A stretch of 64,000 nt of DNA from Oscheius sp. JU75 (taxonomy: Eukaryota; Nematoda; Chromadorea; Rhabditida; Rhabditidae), in contig JASJZC010000002.1 in assembly GCA_037178855.1 (NCBI GenBank), forward strand, positions 2,852,001 to 2,916,000, written 5' to 3'. The number at the start of each line of letters is the position of its first letter. Within the stretch, counting starts at the first letter, position 1. The notes below the pieces were generated by a model. It was not told where the DNA came from and did no database searches. It saw nothing but the letters and a program-made list of their open reading frames with translations. Positions 54,201 to 64,000 of this stretch are shown here, one piece after another. The position numbers were made by a program, and so were the translations under genes.

Positions 54201-56211
54201 ACTTATTGGCATGCTTACAAAACATTCGAAGTTTTGTAAGGATGGACGAGATGCAGGGGTTGTGCTGTACCACTTACTTTCTACGCTCTTGGGCATTCAG
54301 CGGTACATCTTCTAGTGCTTTTCCACCGTTTTACCCTCGTACTTTGGTCATTCGGGATCTTTAGAAACTAGACATACCTTGAGAATATCCGGATTGGCAA
54401 ATGGTTCATTGAGGATGTGCATTTCGTCCCAGACCTGGAACGGGTCCACAATGTAGTCCGTTGTTCTCGTGGAAATTTGAAGAAGACACGTCAGTCCGAG
54501 GAAAGTCCTCGTGTTGTTGTGCTAAATCTCACCTTTTCATGGTGTCAAACAACTGAAAAATACTTCCAAATCGACAGCAAACTCCTTCTCCTTGTTCAGC
54601 TGATCGCGCAGATTTTCTAGGCCGATTTTCGTGTTGACAAAGGTCAAAGTGACTTTATCCAGTGGTTCAAAGGCCTAAAAATAAGGAGATTTAACCAAAA
54701 AAAGATGAAAAAATTTACAATTGGCTCCGCAGACTCGAGCTGTCTTTGAGGGACCTGGAAATGTTCCAATTCGACGCGATACGGGTGCTCCAGCTGCATT
54801 TCTTGCTCCAAATCAGAATCTTTTTGGCTTAAAAACACGATTTCTGACTCTAAAAAGGCTAGCAAACCAATTGGAGCTGTCCAAATCGACGACACGAAGA
54901 CCTCGGGGCTTCTCACGCGAATGATGCTTCACGCGTAGCTTTGAGACGAAAGCATTGCGCGAATTGTCCACGGCGATCTTGTAGTCCTTCTGTGGCCGAG
55001 AGATTGCGACCGCGGAGAGTCGCATCTGCTCCTTGTGCTGCTGGACAGTCTGCATCATCAGCTGGAAGCCGCCGGCTGGTAAACCGGTGGCCAGAGTGGC
55101 ATTCGGGAGACGTGGCTGACGGGCCGAGGCTGGAAGATTTTGTCAGCGAAAGGGAACAAAAACCAACCGGCTTTCGTCGATTCGGCTCCGACGATGCTCT
55201 TCGGGACGTGGACGACGTCGTCGCGGTGAGAGCGCTGTATCTCGTCCATGCAAATTCCCTTAAAACTGATGCTTTTAACTGAATGTTCTGTCTGTTGTTG
55301 TGATTCAATAAATGTCGAATCCTGGCATGTTAGGGGTTTCAAAAAAATCCGACCAGTCATCTTTGATGGCTTCGTCGCCCTTTCGGAAATTCGAAAAACA
55401 TGGGCGGGGATCGAACCTAGGCCGCTCAGGTTCATAATCCGGTGGGCTAACCACTCAGCTGTGGTCGTTTCCGCTGTTTTCCGCCCAGCGGTCGAGGTGC
55501 GAACGGATCCACAGAGCGTCCCTTCAATTATTGGAGGTACCAGCTGGCTTATTAGTTATTGCTTCAATTGAAGCAGTAGCTCGAGAAATAGTGTAGCGTT
55601 TGTCAAATGGTGCAGTCGGTATTGACTAGGGAGCAAAGCAAGTCGGATTCGATCCCCATGTCAGAAAAAACCTGGTAAGATCGTCGAAAACATTCAAAAT
55701 ATTCGTAAAGAGATCAATAACGTACCGCACGCTCGACTATGGCATCGTTAGCTCGCGTAATTCTGTCCAGAAAGACGTCCGTCGTACTGCCAGCCTTCGG
55801 AGCCACCACAGGACAGCCCGAGGTTTCCATGCACTTTGCAATCCTAGAATTTATAAGCTTATGAACTGAAAAACGACTCACAGCTTCTGAAGACGGACCT
55901 CCTGCTGCTGCATGAACGCCTTAAACATCTTGAACGAGGCACAGAGCTCGTATTCGTCGCCGAGACGTGGGAGTTTGTTGGCCGCGGTCACCAGGGCGGC
56001 AATCTTCTGCTGGACTTCCTGGAAAAGGAGTATTGGAAACTGAGAGCATGGAACACGATTCGTTTTGTTTTGAGTTTCTGGCACCTTTTTTGAACAGTCT
56101 TCTTGCAAAAACCAGCAATCCATTCACCAGGCAAAGGCACAAAAAACTAACCTTGACTATGGCCGCATCCCTCTCCGGATCGCCCAGCTGTTGAGGCGTC
56201 TCTTCTGTCAT
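51243..56211 (-). CDS. EXOSC10: Exosome-associated 3'-5' exoribonuclease EXOSC10 (Rrp6)
   Basis: Sixteen exons give 863 aa: 56152-56211, 55882-56018, 55726-55843, 55168-55258, 54868-55129, 54719-54827, 54564-54674, 54378-54521, 53835-54025, 53563-53797, 53415-53522, 52601-52824, 52191-52536, 52044-52148, 51804-52002, 51243-51394. The N-terminal PMC2NT-like helices come first. The exonuclease motifs of the DEDD-Y group are complete: FAVDLEHHNTRTFLGLTC (Asp, Glu), VFHGADSDIQWLQRDFG (Asp), YARCDTHYLLYCYD (Asp, Tyr). The HRDC domain (KELWMWRDNVARTEDEG, LPAHMMMYIAEALPREAQG) is next, and a basic GGRGGKRGRGG tail ends the protein. The enzyme trims and degrades nuclear RNA with the exosome core. An acceptor two bases before the ATG and a 202-bp gap to ALG9 suggest it is the middle gene of an operon. 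The intron at 55259-55725 holds tRNA-like modules. Confidence 0.92.
55396..55468 (-). repeat. tRNA-like relic in an EXOSC10 intron
   Basis: On the minus strand CAGCTGAGTGGTTAG is an A-box/D-arm sequence, and GGTTCGATCCC is a B box placed at exactly the tRNA position (TTCGA falls at 54-58 when the A box is set at 8). The anticodon position reads ATG, but the D, anticodon and T stems are each only partly paired, so it is a tRNA pseudogene or SINE head, not a working tRNA. Confidence 0.45.
55606..55668 (+). repeat. Second tRNA-like module in the same intron
   Basis: TGGTGCAGTCGG fits the polymerase III A-box consensus fully and GGATTCGATCCC is close to a B box. The spacing is about six bases shorter than in a tRNA and stems do not form. 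Opposite strand to the one at 55396-55468. Confidence 0.35.
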
Positions 56212-56413
56212 CCTAAACCACTATTACTGCTGTTTCTTTTGGAAAAGACATAAGATCGAAGGCAATGAAAAATATCAAAAACCACTCAAAAATCTTATTA
56301 TTTAAACAAACAAAATAAATAAGTGAACCGCCAAAAGTGACCATTGGGCAACAAGCAGGCAAAAAGTAGAAATACAACCCGAAAAAGAGAAATTAGGACT
56401 AGATGAATCGGTT
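56212..56413 (-). promoter_or_regulatory. Intercistronic spacer with trans-splice acceptor (ALG9-EXOSC10)
   Basis: 202 bp between the ALG9 stop and the EXOSC10 ATG. TGGTTTAG stands two bases before that ATG. No promoter-like element is recognisable. Confidence 0.5.
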
Positions 56414-59400
56414 TTAGAGCTTTGTGCTGACGTAAAGCGTATAATTGGCCATGTAGGTGTGTCTGGGGGTGAGGAATGGCAGGTAGAAGGCGCGATAGAG
56501 CCAATGAGATCGGGAGCTGATCAGAAAGGGACTCGACTTGACCGGGCGAAAGAGGTGGTGCTGAAAATAGAGAATTTGAGCTGGTTTCTGTTGATTTTCA
56601 GGTCAAAAATGACCTAGGACATTGAAGGAACTTTTAATGAAAGTCGAGTATTTAAAACCCTGTTTTAGAGCACCGGAAAAGCTTTAATAGAAGCCAGGGT
56701 TACGTAAGGAAATACGCAATGGCGTATTCACGTTCTCAAGCCGAATTTTTCTGACTTTTCGAGCAGGCTACAACTTTGCAGAACATCGAAGAGCTCAAAT
56801 CGTCTTCAACCCCCAAAAAAACGCTTATACGTAATTGTGTATTCACTTACGTAACCCTGGGCTTCTATTAGAACTTTTACGGTATTCAAAATGATCAAAG
56901 CTGTATTTTTTAGTTTTAAAATGAACTCCAACGGTCCTGCGGTTTTTATAGAATGTTGATAAGATCGTTTTGAAGAAACTGTCGAAAAGAATGCTCACCA
57001 TTTTGGCGAGACTCGGCTCCAAGTCAGTCGTCATTTCCTCGGGAACGTCGAGATCGATGACAAAGTCGCAGTTTTCCAGTGGAACGTATCTGAAAGACCG
57101 GAATTCTTTGTTATTTCAAACGAAATCAGCCGATTACGCTTCTGACACGGTGCTCGTTACACTCAAGTTATTCGACTCTTCTTACTCAATTTGTATAAAA
57201 AGACATCTCAAGAACACCCTAACTTTTATCTGCGATAACCCTTGACTTGTATCTGGGATAAAAAGGTATCTCTTATTTTTTGTAAAAAAAAAATAGTCTA
57301 AAGTTAACCTGGAATGCTCCTCCTTGTTTTGATCGTTCATTTCGGTCGGAATCAGTTTTGTAATCTGCGACAACTTGCCCTCCTCGTAGTATTTCGGTAA
57401 CAGGCCAGCGAATTCGCTCTTCAAGAACTTCAGTCTCACTCCTGAACACATTTTGAAAGAGTTTTAAGATTAAAAAAAAATTACCTAAAGCCTTGCCATT
57501 CTTGTCAACAATCCGCTCGGGAAGGAAGAATGACGACGGGAAGCGGTACCATTCCTTGCCGACGCAGACGCTGAGATCTTGCTGCAACATTTTGTGGGTT
57601 TGAGCCGAAACAAAATGTCAGAAAATACCTTTCGCTGAGAAAAGTCCCTAGTATCGGCTGAATCGTCAGCTACAAAAGCGTTGAAATGGTTGTAGACTTC
57701 CATATGAGCCCCGTAATTCCTGTGCAGGGCGAACGATCTAGACAGGCTGACGGAAATGAAGAAGCAGACAAGAATCCAGCTTAGAGGGTGGGTCAGTTGC
57801 GAGTATTTTGATGTTATCCTGTTTTTTCATAGTCAGAAAGTCCGAAAAAGAAGTCAAACCTGCGGAAGGCATCGATTCCGATGGCGGCAAAGACCGAAAT
57901 AAGAGGATAGATAGGGTACATGAAGCGTTCCTCCTTGTGTTTTTGGGTGCCAAAGACGAGGAACCACGCTGCGAGGCTCAGAGAGAGGAAGAAGATCGGC
58001 AGATAGCGGCGCCAGTAGGCCGAGGAGATCACTGGAAAGGAGGCATTTAGAAACGTACTTATTTTTGATACGTTCGGGGATCCGGTTTTTGCTATTTTTC
58101 TTGCGCGTTTTGTAACAGTGCCGTCGAGCGTTGCAACCCCGATTCATTCTAAATGCTCATGAACTAGGTGGCAACAGGAATTTTTTTTATCGATTATAAC
58201 TTCGTTTCTGGAAGAATCCAACTTTGAACTAAGTATGCCTTTTTCAAGAGTTTTTGATAACGAAACAAACTCTATTTCCTGCTTTCTTTTACGGCTAATA
58301 AACAACAATTGAGAAGGGGATCAGTCGGCAGACGTGGTAGACGAAAGATTTGGATTTTCTACGATCCTGTGACAAAATTTCTGTCAATCTAAGTAACATT
58401 TAGGCAATGTGGTATTTTTTGTGTCCTCGGCAGATTTTGCATTTCGGTAAAGGTATGCTGCCTCGGACTTAAAAGACGAAAAACACCCACCTTTAGGCGT
58501 ATGTTCACCCCGCCTTCTCTCCGAAACCGAGTAATAGGCCAGAGCCGAGAAGGGGACCCCTGCCAAGGCAAAGAGCAGGGCAAGATTGTGATTGAGAAGC
58601 AGATTCTTGACGTAGAAGCTGAACGGCTCCTCGCCGTAGAGATTGGCTCCGTGCTCCGAGAACACGTTGTAGAGGACAATGTTAAGCGGCGCCTGTCATA
58701 TTCGAATTGTTAGGAAATTTCAAGAGAATGTCCTACCAGAACCAGTTTACCGAAATAGTACGAATCGACGTAGATCAGAGCACCGCAGATCAGGATTCCG
58801 CAGGCTAGAGCGTATTGGACGAATTTTACTATTTCTCGCCTGGTTTTTTTCAAAGTTTTCTGGAGGCAAAAGATGAAATACCTCATAAGAATTAGATCCA
58901 GAACCACAGGAAGTCCTAGAAGAGCGGCAAACGGCCAGCCGACCAGAGCACTGACAGCGACGCAAAATATGGACAGGAACCTGTATTTTGTGGTATTTCT
59001 GACAAAAAAAGGCTAAGTTTACCATTTTTCTCGAAGATAAAAGGCGACGGCGAAAGTGTTGAGGACCATAGAGAAGGTCGAGGGGAGAAAAGCACTGCTA
59101 AAAAGATTTTAGTACTTTTTATAAGGAAGACGAACCAGGATATGAACATTCCAGAAGAGAAAATAGAAAAGAGGAGGAAAAAACGCCCAATCCGGATGGA
59201 AAACCTCTCGCTGAGAGCCTTGAAGAGATAGAATTCTGCTGCGGCACAGACAGCTGCCAGAATGCATCGTGTCATCACGAAAATAGCTATTTTGGTGTGA
59301 GAGAAGAGCACGGACAAGAGGCTGGCCGGAACATAGTGCAGGCAAATGTAGAGGTAGCTCCTAAATGAGGTAAATTGACATGAAAATTCTAAAAAACAAA

Positions 59401-59796
59401 ACCTACCTTATGGCGTAGAGAGGCGAATATTCCCACGTCTGGAGGCCTTTACCGAAGAGGAGAAGATGCAGCGGCTCCCAGTAGTTGAAGACCTCGTCAC
59501 AGTCCTGAATGGTGCTCCAGAGACCGGCTGAGAAGCGTAGAGAGAGCATCATCTGAACCAATCCCAATGAAGGTGCGGAAAATCCATTCTACCTTCAAAA
59601 CAGCAGCCGTGCTGGGCATCCAGTCGTCTGGCGAGTCTGACTCGTTCAGATATAGCCTGTCCATAGGCTCTAGTTTTCTAAATTTGGCTCAAAACTCTTG
59701 TAAACAGACTTACTCTATTTTCTGGTGATTTGTTTCTTTGAAACGCCGGACCGGGGGCGGCTCCCGAGGCTGCGGGATTCTTCTGTTCCGCGGCAT
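56414..59796 (-). CDS. ALG9: Alpha-1,2-mannosyltransferase ALG9
   Basis: Thirteen exons give 629 aa: 59714-59796, 59593-59677, 59407-59552, 59136-59360, 59023-59097, 58737-58980, 58491-58692, 57860-58031, 57629-57818, 57485-57581, 57309-57441, 56999-57089, 56414-56560. ALG9 adds two mannoses from dolichol-phosphate-mannose to the ER lipid-linked oligosaccharide. The GT22 loop signature DCDEVFNYWEPLHLL is intact, as are GLQTWEYSPLYAIRSY, ALVGWPFAALLGLP, APLNIVLYNVFSEHGANLYG and HKEERFMYPIYPL. Late C-terminal motifs CVGKEWYRFPSSF and IPTEMNDQNKEEHSRY are those of ALG9. About ten membrane segments are visible. The short basic N-terminus (MPRNRRIPQPREP) starts two bases after a TGTAG acceptor. 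Likely the first gene of a three-gene operon. Confidence 0.93.
56686..56870. mobile_element. MITE with about 42-bp inverted repeats
   Basis: Ends TAATAGAAGCC(C)AGGGTTACG are inverted repeats of about 42 bp around a 100-bp centre. No coding capacity. It lies in the last ALG9 intron. Different in sequence from the MITE at 4991-5231. Confidence 0.75.
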
Positions 59797-60456
59797 TACC
59801 TACATTATAGAGGTTAGCGACAGAAAAAAAGGAGCAAAAAAAAAAGAGACACAGGCGAAAAAGTTCGAAAGAAGTAGTCGGAAAATATGTTGCGACCGAC
59901 ATTTTCAAACCGGCGCCAATAATCCTGAAAGTAGATCGTCGCGGGACCTTGGATACCGTATACCGCCTCACAGTCCTTTAAATTTTTGAGCTTGGATTTG
60001 GGCGATTCCTAAAATTCTTTCACGTTTCCAGCCTTCTTTCTCTGTTTCTTTTTTACTCTGTTTGCTGTTTTTCGCTATTTCCTTGCAGGGTGTGCTGCCT
60101 AGCAAAATTCAATTGTAATCCTACAAAAAAACAGTAATATGCTCACAAGAATACCGTCGTGTTTTGGAATTCGTTAGCTACTCGAAAAGTGGAACGAAGA
60201 TACTTTTCGCACATATGTCGCCTTCTAATTGTTATTATCTAGTTGTTTTCTTTGTTAGGAGAGTCGGAAAATGCTGCGAGACGGCTGGAATCTGTCCTTT
60301 GTCGTTAACTTTGGCGTTTCACAAGTTCTAGCCTGTTCCATTTCCTTGTTGCTACGACTTTTCTCATAGATTTCTGCACTCTTTTTTAACCTCCATTGCT
60401 CTCGTTTTTTCCTTCCATCTTTCTCATCTGCATATTTCCAGGGTACCAACAGAAGA
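59797..60456. promoter_or_regulatory. Divergent promoter region of the ALG9 and RPL8 operons
   Basis: 660 bp between two divergent starts. Pyrimidine-rich stretches precede both genes; a TTTCCAG acceptor lies 16 bp before the RPL8 ATG. No further exon is supported. Confidence 0.5.
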
Positions 60457-61389
60457 ATGGGACGCAGAATCCGTGTCCAGCGTAAAGGAGCGGGTGGAAT
60501 TTTCAAGAGCCACAACAAGCACCGCAAGGGAGCCGCCCAACTTCGTCCCCTCGACTACGCTGAGCGTCATGGCTACATCAAGGGAGTCGTGAAGGATATC
60601 ATCCACGACCCCGGACGTGGAGCTCCTCTCGCCATCGTCGCCTTCCGTGACCCTCACAAGTACAAGGTCGTCAAGAGCACCATGGTTGCCGCTGAAGGCA
60701 TGCACACTGGCCAGTTCGTCTACTGTGGATCTAAAGGTGAGATTTTTGCTACTCTTGTTAAACAGTTTCTGTTCGATTTATAGCACTTCGAGTTGCCCAA
60801 GCGTTGGGCGTCGCTTTTTGATCATCTCTTATCCCCATATTTCAGCCGCTATCCAAATCGGAAACGTTATGCCCGTTGGATCCCTTCCTGAAGGAACGAC
60901 CATCTGCAACGTCGAAGGCAAGTGCGGAGATCGCGGAAAGCTTGCCAAGGCTTCCGGAAACTACGCTACCGTCATCGCCCACAACCCCGACACCAGAAAG
61001 ACCCGTATTCGTCTCCCTTCTGGAGCCAAGAAGGTCATCCAGTCCGCTAACCGTGCCATGATCGGACTTGTTGCCGGAGGAGGACGTACTGACAAGCCTC
61101 TCCTGAAGGCCGGAAGAGCCTACCACAAATACAAGGCCAAGAGAAACAGCTGGCCTCGTGTCAGAGGTGTTGCCATGAACCCCGTTGAGCATCCTCACGG
61201 AGGAGGTAACCACCAGCACATCGGGTAGGTTCTTTCCGTTCTTCATGGGCTAATTTCTCTTGTTTCAGTCATCCCAGTACCGTTCGCAGAGATGCCAGCG
61301 CAGGAAAGAAGGTCGGTCTCATCGCCGCCCGACGTACCGGACGTATCAGAGGAGGAAAGCCCACCAAGGCCGACACTGGAGACATCTAA
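60457..61389 (+). CDS. RPL8: Large-subunit ribosomal protein RPL8 (uL2)
   Basis: Three exons (60457-60736, 60846-61224, 61269-61389) give 259 aa, about the length in nematodes and vertebrates. The sequence is near-invariant: [60 protein letters not shown], and the peptidyl-transferase-side loop [20 protein letters not shown] with its conserved histidine. uL2 sits at the subunit interface next to the peptidyl-transferase centre. Codons are strongly biased to C- and G-ending forms, as expected for a highly expressed gene. MCAT follows 140 bp downstream on the same strand. Confidence 0.98.
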
Positions 61390-61529
61390 ATTTCTTGTTA
61401 TTGTACTGTTTCAAAGAATACAGTGTTGTTGTACTATGTCACTTCATTTTCTAATAATTGAAGCCAATGAGTCGCTCCTAGTTCTTCTCTCGTTCACAAA
61501 GTTTAGCATTGTGAGGCAGCTCTTCTAGA
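61390..61529 (+). promoter_or_regulatory. Intercistronic spacer with trans-splice acceptor (RPL8-MCAT)
   Basis: 140 bp; TTCTAG ends one base before the MCAT ATG. An A/T-rich RPL8 3' end with ACTTCATTTTCTAATAAT lies inside. Confidence 0.55.
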
Positions 61530-63006
61530 ATGAGACAGCTTTCCCCATTTTTGACATTGTCGCGTGGAATTCGGAGGCGAGGTGGCCCGACACCACCTCC
61601 AGACTTTCCACCGCACACCACAACTGGAACTTCGGCCGGTATTCTCGACGAGGCAGCCACTTTTTCCGACGTCCATACAGTCGTGTTAAATCCAACCACA
61701 AGATTACCCTATCCAGAACGAGAACTCCGTGATCATCTGGAAAAGTCTAGCAGAGAGGTCTTGAAAGAGAAGAACAAGGCAAAGTACGGATTTTTTTCTT
61801 TTTTAGATTAGAGCCAGGCAAGCTCATTTCGCAAGAGAGAACAAGCTTGTTCAGGTACGGGACATCAAAGAAGAAGTCATCTGATGTAGTTTTCGACCAC
61901 ATTCCACTCGAGGAACAGATGTTTCTCCTTTTCCCAGGCCAAGGAGCCCAGTTTGTTGGGATGGGCAAGAAGGTATGACTTTCTGGCCTTTCGCTCAAGT
62001 TATAGCGATTCGGGACAGCAAAGTCTTTTTTATTATTCAGAGTAGTTTTTCTGTCATCCCCAAAAGCAGTACGGTGTTATTACAAGCTCTTGGGCAAGTC
62101 GTTAAGTCTCAGCTACAAACGATGACAAGGCTTAAGAGGTTCTTGTTGTACGTATTGAGTAAAACCGTCGAAGGAAGTTGCTGTGGCGTCCGAAGTTGGC
62201 ATCTTTTGGTGGCTGAAGCAATAGAAAGACAGCCTGCCCTGTTAGAGCGTCATTTATTTGCGAAGAATCCTTGATTATATTAGTTAATTCACGCTATATT
62301 AGCTTTTCCAATTCCTCATAGACAATGTATCATGAAAAATTCCAGGTAGTCGACTGTCCAGCCTCGAAACGACTCTTCGAAGAGGCCAACGAATATCTCG
62401 GCTACAACCTCACCAAAATCTGCCACGAGGGTCCTTCAACAAAGTATTTTTTCTCATTTTTTTTACCCAAAAATCTCCCTTCGAGGCTCGATCAGACGCT
62501 CTATTGTCAGCCGGCCGTTTTTGTCAGTTCTCTAGCCGCCCTAGAGAAGCTGAAAGAGCAACAAGGTGGTTCCGAAGCCGTCGATAGAATCACCCACGTG
62601 GCCGGCTTTAGTGTCGGAGAATACGCGGCCATGGTGGCTGGTGGAATGCTGTCCTTCTCCGACGGTATTTTCCATATTTCTGCTATAAAAATAGGCTTAT
62701 ATAGCCCTGAAAATCGTGAAAATCCGGGCAGAGGCGATGCACGAGTGTAATCAGCTCGTAGCGAGTGGAATGATGACCGTGAAGGTCAACGCCAGCTCGC
62801 GGCTCGAGGATGCCATGCAGGCTGCCAGGCAAAAAGCCAGGTAGGCACTTGTTGCTGATTCTACTGGAAAACGGACTTTTAGAGAGGCCGGTGAGATGGA
62901 GGTCTGCGAGATTGCCAATTTTCTATTCTGTGGAGTTCGCGTAGTTGGGGCGAGCCAATTGTGCATGGATTTTCTAGAGGAGTACCAGCAGGATTACAAC
63001 TTTCAG
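61530..63006 (+). CDS. MCAT: Mitochondrial malonyl-CoA:ACP transacylase (MCAT), 3' end beyond window
   Basis: Six exons (61530-61783, 61807-61972, 62346-62443, 62486-62664, 62705-62840, 62883-63006) join in frame to 319 codons. The N-terminal 90 residues are rich in Arg/Ser/Pro and fit a mitochondrial targeting sequence. The FabD fold follows: MFLLFPGQGAQFVGMG (oxyanion loop), LYCQPAVFVSSLAALEKL, AGFSVGEYAAMVAGG with the nucleophile Ser in GFSVG, and ALKIVKIRAEAMHE with the substrate Arg. The enzyme loads malonyl groups onto mitochondrial acyl-carrier protein. The catalytic-His exon (normally GAFHT) and the last 60-70 residues are not found up to 64000, so a long intron and downstream exons are expected. 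Probable second gene of an RPL8 operon. Confidence 0.88.
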
Positions 63007-64000
63007 GTATATCTCCCTTTTCAGATCTGAACAGATCCTTAGTTCTGAGACATGAGTTTGGCCGCTAAACAAGACGATGGTGAGGCTAGAGCTTCTAGAT
63101 CAGCTGCATTCAGTTTATGGACTTTGTTATTCGCACCCGGTTCCGGCTTACCCTCCAACCGAGGCCTCTCGATTATATTAATGGGTCAAACTGGCGAGAT
63201 CCACGTATCTCTCGTAATGAAACAAGAATTTTCCGGCTCTGATGGCTCTTAGGCGTCCCATTGAAAACTAGGTGATCCATAGAATTTAGGCATCAGGATT
63301 TTAGGCGTCTCATACTTTTGGCTTAAATTCAAAATAATTTGGACGCTCCCTAAGTTCTTCAGGGTTTTAGCGAGTGGAAGTGGGCCAGATCTTGCAAGAT
63401 GGACTCTTTTGTTCCAGGAGGTCAAACGCTGTTGTTGTAGATATAGCGAGTGCGCTAACCAGGCCAAAGTATTTTTTGAAGATTGTCACTTTGTTCCGAA
63501 CTGTGGGACAAGAAAACACGACATGTTTAGTTCTAATCAACATTGGCTTGCCATCCCTTAGTGTTGAGCTTACAGAATCTAGGTCTTCTACATGACCAAA
63601 TCTTACCACCAGCCGTCCCCGAAAGCTTTCGCCGCACGTTGACTTTGGCGGCTGCGCCGCTCCCAGTAACAAAAGTCTCTGGTGTTTTCAGAGACTGATA
63701 AAATAAATGTGCTAGATCGAGTCAAAAGTTTACTTGCCATCTACTATTCTATCCAACTTTTACATTTGGCAAAAGGTGTCTGTCTGCCACACATGCCTAG
63801 GATAATACTTGATAATGTTTGTGGCCTTTTCTGTCAAGTGGTATCCCAGAATAGAATTGGCAAGACGAGTCAGAAGAAAGTCCAACAGCACAAAAGAGTA
63901 CGGAAACGCTCCGCCAGGAGCGTGAACGACTGTTTGGCATAATACGAACTCCTTCTAATACTTAACAGGATATTTCCTGTAAACTCTTTTCTATAGTTTA
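63007..64000. other. Presumed long last MCAT intron with repeat remnants
   Basis: No MCAT exon is recognised. TTCTGTCAAGTGGTATCCCAGAAT near 63828 is a variant of the hairpin-arm sequence found at 7.7 kb, so the segment is probably partly a dispersed repeat. Confidence 0.45.

Noticed and set aside
59714-59902. Upstream ATG of ALG9 giving a hydrophobic N-terminus
   Set aside because: Its frame does not join the next exon in phase. The ATG at 59796 behind a TGTAG acceptor does, so the hydrophobic stretch is a poly-pyrimidine tract.
60842-61246. Minus-strand open frame opposite RPL8
   Set aside because: Antisense shadow of a highly biased ribosomal-protein exon.

Overview
The window is nuclear DNA of a small-genome animal, most probably a nematode. 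Genes have many short introns (about 40-60 bp) ending in TTTCAG or TTTTAG. Same-strand neighbours lie 90-200 bp apart, and the downstream start codons follow closely on a splice-acceptor motif with no donor in between. This is what operons resolved by spliced-leader trans-splicing look like. The ribosomal protein RPL8 and the PAT-type retroelement fit a nematode or close relative. The species cannot be named from the sequence.

Left half (1-36 kb) is repeat-rich and unstable. Apart from a complete TATDN3 nuclease gene (4287-5705), it holds an unrecognised gene family and mobile elements. The family includes a 14-exon gene for 1098 aa (22156-26683), an 8-exon gene for 700 aa (12488-21299), a stand-alone one-exon member (21389-22048) and broken copies at 880-2432 and 28.0-29.4 kb. 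These genes share exons in different combinations. Downstream of them on the same strand lies a decayed gene whose remnants match SecA-type preprotein-translocase ATPases (about 5.9-12.1 kb). Mobile DNA includes a maT-like (DD37D) transposon in an intron of the 700-aa gene, itself carrying a structurally complete PAT/Ngaro-like tyrosine-recombinase retroelement. There are also a dead mariner, a dead Merlin/IS1595-like transposase, four pieces of an RTE-like non-LTR element, two MITEs and many palindromes.

Right half (36-64 kb) holds conserved single-copy genes: a SERBP1/Vig-type RGG protein (-), a 72-aa SOSS-C/INIP-like protein (+), a Kruppel-like factor (-) with alternative first exons, then ALG9 - EXOSC10 - EXOSC5 as a likely three-gene operon (-), and, divergent from it, RPL8 - MCAT as a likely two-gene operon (+). 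MCAT runs off the window end.

Functionally the conserved genes cover translation, exosome RNA decay, ER N-glycosylation and mitochondrial fatty-acid synthesis. The left half looks like a lineage-specific gene nursery shaped by duplication, exon exchange and transposition. Exon borders were placed by reading splice motifs and requiring a continuous frame. All completed models (TATDN3, 700-aa and 1098-aa genes, SERBP1, KLF, EXOSC5, EXOSC10, ALG9, RPL8, partial MCAT) keep frame throughout.
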